A DNA stretch of 8,995 nucleotides, taken from NCBI GenBank assembly GCA_900550065.1, contig URQR01000077.1, forward strand, positions 1-8,995. Reading direction: 5' to 3'. The position numbers were made by a program, and so were the translations under genes. This DNA is from an uncultured Eubacteriales bacterium (GTDB taxonomy: Bacteria; Bacillota; Clostridia; UBA1381; UMGS1253). Under the pieces are notes generated by a model. The model was not told the origin of the DNA and ran no database searches. It saw only the letters and a list, made by a program, of their open reading frames with translations. Shown one piece after another: positions 5,337 to 8,995 of the stretch (position 1 is the first letter of the stretch; the number at the start of each line of letters is the position of its first letter).

Positions 5337-7041
5337 CATGAAAAACAAACTCTTATCTATAGCATTGATAATTGCGCTAATCCTGCCCGTACTGTCTGCC
5401 AATGCGGCAGCAATCTCTTCCCCGGCTGTGATTGCAGGGCTTGAAGAATATCTCATTACTTCGTATGCAATGGAAAATGACGGGCATATCGGTATTCCTG
5501 TACATATCAACACCTACGCTAAGGGGGAAACCAGCAACCAGACGCAGACCATATTTTATATCATGAATCACGCAATGGAACGTGTCGGCACCGAAAGTGA
5601 TCGATCCATTGTCGCCGACTTTTTAAACAGTGGCTACATTGTTGTCACACTTTACTACCTAAACAATCCGGCCGCCATTTCCCCCGAACTCGACTGGAGC
5701 ATACAAAACATACGCATTAAGATGGACAAAAACGGCACAAATATGGGCGGCCTTGTATATAGATCCACCTACAATTACGTCGTACCTTCTGGGTGTCGTC
5801 TCGTACGAGACATCAAATACTGGTCAATAAAAGAGCACGCCTCTAAGGGGACACTTGAGCATATCGTGGATGTGTGGAACACCGATTTTATGCAAAAAAA
5901 AGGGAATGCGCTCGGTCTTTCTCCCGCTCAGACAATAGATGACTGCGTAAAGCCGGACGGCAGCCCGATAGATTTAGACCTGCGCATGGACATCATTTAT
6001 CCGTCACAGCCTTTAACGCCCGTCCCCGCAATAATGCTCGCCTCCTCGGCAGAAACAAGAATAGGGGTGTGGTCTTCTTCGGCCCTCCGCCCGCATATGA
6101 CAGGCTTTCTTCTGCGCGGATATGCCGGAATTATCTATGACCACGAATACGTTCCAATGGCGCGGGATGACCATTACGGGTATTTTGAGCCAAATTTTTC
6201 ACTTCTTACAAGCAACGGCGTCAAAACCCACACCGCTGCCGTGCGCAGAGTGAGGTCTCTTGCCGACACATACGGCTATTCAAAAGATAACGTCGGTGTC
6301 TTCGGCCATTCTAAGTCCGGCTACTGTATGTTGCTGTCTGACCCAGCTCCCGAACTTTTGCCCGAACGCGAATTATATGAGGGGTTTCCAAATGAAACCT
6401 ACGGCGAACAGCCTTGGCTCACATATACAGATGGCACGCCAATTCCTAATTCTGTACAGGCATGTTACACCTCTGCAAGCGGCTAATTTCTAAAAAAATA
6501 CGTCGATAAGGATATGTGCCCGACTATGGTGGCGTGCGGAACGCTTGATACTGACTGGAATTATTTTTGGCCGGCTGTAACAAAGGCGCTCGAGCAACAC
6601 GACGTTCTACACGTAGCACTTCCCATAAGAGGGGTTGGACACGAATATTTGCATGGCTATGACGATGTGATTGACGCCGACATGTACTCGGCTTTCTTTG
6701 ACTTTTTTGACTATAACCTAAAACCCGGCACACCGCCCAGGATAATATATTCTACACCGATTGACCGCAGCAAAAATGTCAGCCGCGGTGCCCCGGTTGA
6801 GGTTAAATTTAATACGGCTATCGACAAAGCCGAAGTAGAAAACGGGATTAAAATTGTCAAACACTCCACTGGAGAGGCTGTAACGGGAACATGGTCCCCA
6901 AAGGACGGCGGCTCTAAGTGGCTCTGGACTTCCTCCAATCTTGAGCCGAGTCAGGAATACCACGTAGTAGCCTCTGCCGACATTAAGGATTCAAAAGGAA
7001 TTCGCGTTGCCGAGGGCTTTTTGCACCGTTTCAAGACCGTC

Positions 7042-7989
7042 CCCGAAAAAATGATATTGCCTGAACAGGACAGCTATGTCGCCTCCGGTGAGCACGCTTT
7101 ACAAAACTATGGGAAAGAATTATACACCGTAGCAGAAAAAGGGGTCGGCGTACAACCTCAGCTTAAAAACGCGCTCGTAAAATTCCCCAACGCTGACTAT
7201 AGCAGTGCATCCTCTGTTGTCTTTGAATTTACCGCCGCAAACGATGCATGGCAAAAGGTTGATCTTTGTCCAATAAGCCAAAATACTACAGGTGCAAACT
7301 GGCAGGAGGATACTGTCAATTACAGCAACGCTCCGGAGGGGCGCGCCTCCATTGGCAGTGTCGTGTTAAAGGGCAGCGGCAACTACAGTATAGACGTAAC
7401 CGACTATGCAAAAAGCGTCGTAGGCGAACCAATACAGTTTGTGCTCAAAGCAAGCCACGCCTTAAAGGAAAATGCACACACAATTACATATGGTTTTGAC
7501 AACCTTAACAGTTTTAACGCAGGATACCCTTCCGGAAACGTGTGCTATTCGGATGTATATCAGTACCGTCTCGGCGGTGCGCCGTCAGCCTGTGGAATGA
7601 CAAACGAGGAAGACCACACCGCCGGCGATGGAAAAAGCCTTAAACTGACGCGTTCGCACGGATACGATAGGATAAAATTCTTTAATACCTTCAAAGACAG
7701 TGCGTTAACTGCCGAAGATTCAGGAAAAAGCTTTAAAATTTCCTTTTGGGCGAAATCGGACAATGCAGAAGGCCAGCTATACGCCGGCATCATGTCCGCA
7801 ACGGACTCTGCTTTCTACGGTGACAGCTCGTTTATTAACGTAAAGCCGGACAGATGGACGAAATGTGAATTTATATATACGCTCGACGACACCGCCGTGT
7901 CCGACGCAAAACAGGCAGGAATGCTTACTTTGTCAGCTGAAGGTAATATGTCGAATATATATATTGATGATATAGTCGTACAGGAATTG
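7042..7989 (+). other. First DNRLRE + jelly-roll domain unit
   Basis: Within the large secreted protein, residues 569-718 show the DNRLRE/CBM96 pattern. It starts with DSYVASGEHALQNYG, followed by an aromatic-rich core WQEDTVNYSNAPE (W655) and the closing SIDVTDYAK (D686). Residues 719-884 form a CBM4_9-like module with FDNLNSF at its start, GKSFKISFWAKS in the middle and IYIDDIVVQEL at its end, the usual last strand of such beta-sandwiches. CBM96-type domains bind polysaccharides in characterised proteins; the ligand here is not predictable. Confidence 0.65.
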
Positions 7990-8040
7990 GTGTCCGATGT
8001 ACAGATAGTCAGCAAAGAAAACACGCTTGGAACGGGATTT

Positions 8041-8995
8041 GCCCCACGTATCGTACTCGACCCCGTAAACTCTGCCGTAATTCCCGCGTCTGACGCCGTT
8101 TATACCGAAGGCGGCGCAAACGCAGACACAAACTTTGCAGGCGCCTCCTCTCTTTATGTTAATGGAAGCGAAGCAGTAAGTTATACCGAAGGGACAAAAA
8201 AAGGATATTTCAAAATAGATTTAAACGGTATTCCTGAATCGGAACGTTCAACCCTGTCAATTCATTTAGAAGGCGGCAAACAAGAACTCTTAGTGTACGG
8301 GCTCAACGATGTATCAGACGTATGGTCTGCTGACACCCTCACATGGCACAACGCACCTGCAAATGATAAAACAGGCGCCTTTGCCGATCCCGGAGGTGTA
8401 TATGGCGGCAAAGAGCTTGGCAAAATAGCTGTGAACGGTTCCGGCGTATATACTCTGGACGTAACCGAATTTATCAATTACCTAAAAGGCGGTGGAAAAG
8501 ATTATGCAACATTTATCCTATGCGCCGCCATACAGCCGGGGCTGCCTATTCTCGAGTATCAATTCGATGATTTAGAAAGCTTTGAGAGCTGCGAATGGAA
8601 TTCTGTCGCAAACAAAGTTTATAATTCGGCCCATTACCGTCCAAGCGGAGATGGTCTTGCCGAAATTAGCACCGCGGAATTTTATACCAATCCGGATAAC
8701 CCCACTCCTTCCGGAAAAAGCATACGAATTTTCGGTAAAAACGGCTGGGAGCGTGTACAACTCTACAACACTATTACGAAAGACAGAGATTTGGACAACT
8801 CGGATATCGGCCGTAGCTTTAAAATCACTTTTAAAGCCAAAGCTAAAACAGAGGGAAGCCTAAACCTTTGTATAATGTCGCCTACTGAGTCGGGCACCTT
8901 CGCTCCGGCGGCTCATCCGATTAATACGCAGTGGCAAGACTATGTATATGAATATACACTGACGCCAGAAATGGTAGCCGGCCAGTTCGGTCTGT
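8041..8995 (+). other. Second DNRLRE + jelly-roll domain unit, cut by window edge
   Basis: The same domain order recurs in the large secreted protein. A DNRLRE-like domain (residues ~902-1068) carries VWSADTLTWHNAPAND (W996) and TLDVTEFINYL (D1041). A second jelly-roll module starts FDDLESFES and carries GRSFKITFKAKA. The conserved positions align with the first unit, but identity is moderate, so the duplication is old or the units were acquired separately. The terminal strand lies beyond the edge. Confidence 0.65.

Larger units (their letters stand above)
5338..8995 (+). pseudogene. Large secreted esterase-like protein with CBM modules, interrupted by an in-frame stop; continues past window
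   Basis: One frame runs 1219 codons to the window edge with a single internal stop, TAA at 6484-6486 (codon 383). It opens with a signal peptide (positive MKNK, hydrophobic core, likely cleavage after ANA near residue 25). Residues ~30-210 have partial alpha/beta-hydrolase character but no clear catalytic motif. Residues ~213-460 are a hydrolase region with a nucleophile elbow GHSKSG (S325), a candidate acid in GTLDTD (D404 or D406) and a candidate histidine in GVGHEY (H435). Then come a Big_5-like Ig domain (~464-567), a DNRLRE/CBM96-like domain (~569-718), a jelly-roll module (719-884), a second DNRLRE-like domain (~902-1068) and a second, incomplete jelly-roll module (1072 onward). The role inferred is a wall-attached or secreted carbohydrate esterase. 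The stop leaves a 382-residue product without acid, histidine or binding modules. The substrate is unknown, and the C-terminus lies outside. Confidence 0.82.

Noticed and set aside
6484..6486. Recoding of TAA as an amino acid, or a selenocysteine/pyrrolysine site
   Set aside because: TAA occurs once in 1219 codons of this frame and ends normal genes elsewhere in the window. Selenocysteine and pyrrolysine use TGA and TAG.
6524..8760. Minus-strand open frames opposite the long secreted gene (for example 6711-6938, 7560-7793, 8262-8477)
   Set aside because: They are short, lack recognisable domains, and lie opposite a frame with continuous protein homology features. They are shadows of it.

Overview
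The window looks like a low-to-mid GC Firmicute chromosome, probably an uncultured Clostridia member. The evidence is strong AGGAGG-type ribosome binding sites, a sigma-A/sigma70-type promoter, a free-standing TfoX C-terminal-domain protein, a Clostridia-style Nudix family, and an AraC regulator paired with a large secreted polysaccharide-binding enzyme. This assignment is inference from gene content.

Left region, + strand (1-1862): the tail of an open frame whose C-terminus resembles ADP-ribosylglycohydrolases, then a ribokinase-type PfkB sugar kinase, then a GNAT acetyltransferase. They are tightly spaced and end at a strong bidirectional hairpin terminator. This looks like a small ribose/ADP-ribose salvage operon.

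Middle region, - strand (1862-4024): read leftwards, a tRNA-Ala(CGC) with a perfect consensus promoter and its own terminator, then an unusual one-polypeptide fusion of a Nudix hydrolase with a complete MutY adenine glycosylase, then a small TfoX C-terminal-domain protein. The TfoX gene's ribosome binding site overlaps the mutY stop codon.

Right region, + strand (about 4025-8995): an AT-rich intergenic stretch with promoter and operator-like repeats, then an AraC-family regulator broken by a one-base frameshift, then, one base after its stop, a very long secreted protein that runs off the window. That protein has a signal peptide, an alpha/beta-hydrolase (esterase-like) region, a Big_5-like Ig domain, and two successive units of [DNRLRE/CBM96-like + jelly-roll carbohydrate-binding-like] domains. 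Its reading frame is open for 1219 codons except for a single in-frame TAA at 6484-6486, which falls between the nucleophile serine and the presumed acid/histidine of the catalytic triad. Two adjacent co-oriented genes therefore each carry one inactivating point lesion. Either a polysaccharide-degradation locus is decaying, or the assembly has errors here.

No CRISPR array, insertion sequence, phage gene or defence system is visible. The points most worth following are the Nudix-MutY fusion, the interrupted modular esterase with its duplicated binding units, and the 21-bp-spaced repeats in front of the AraC gene.
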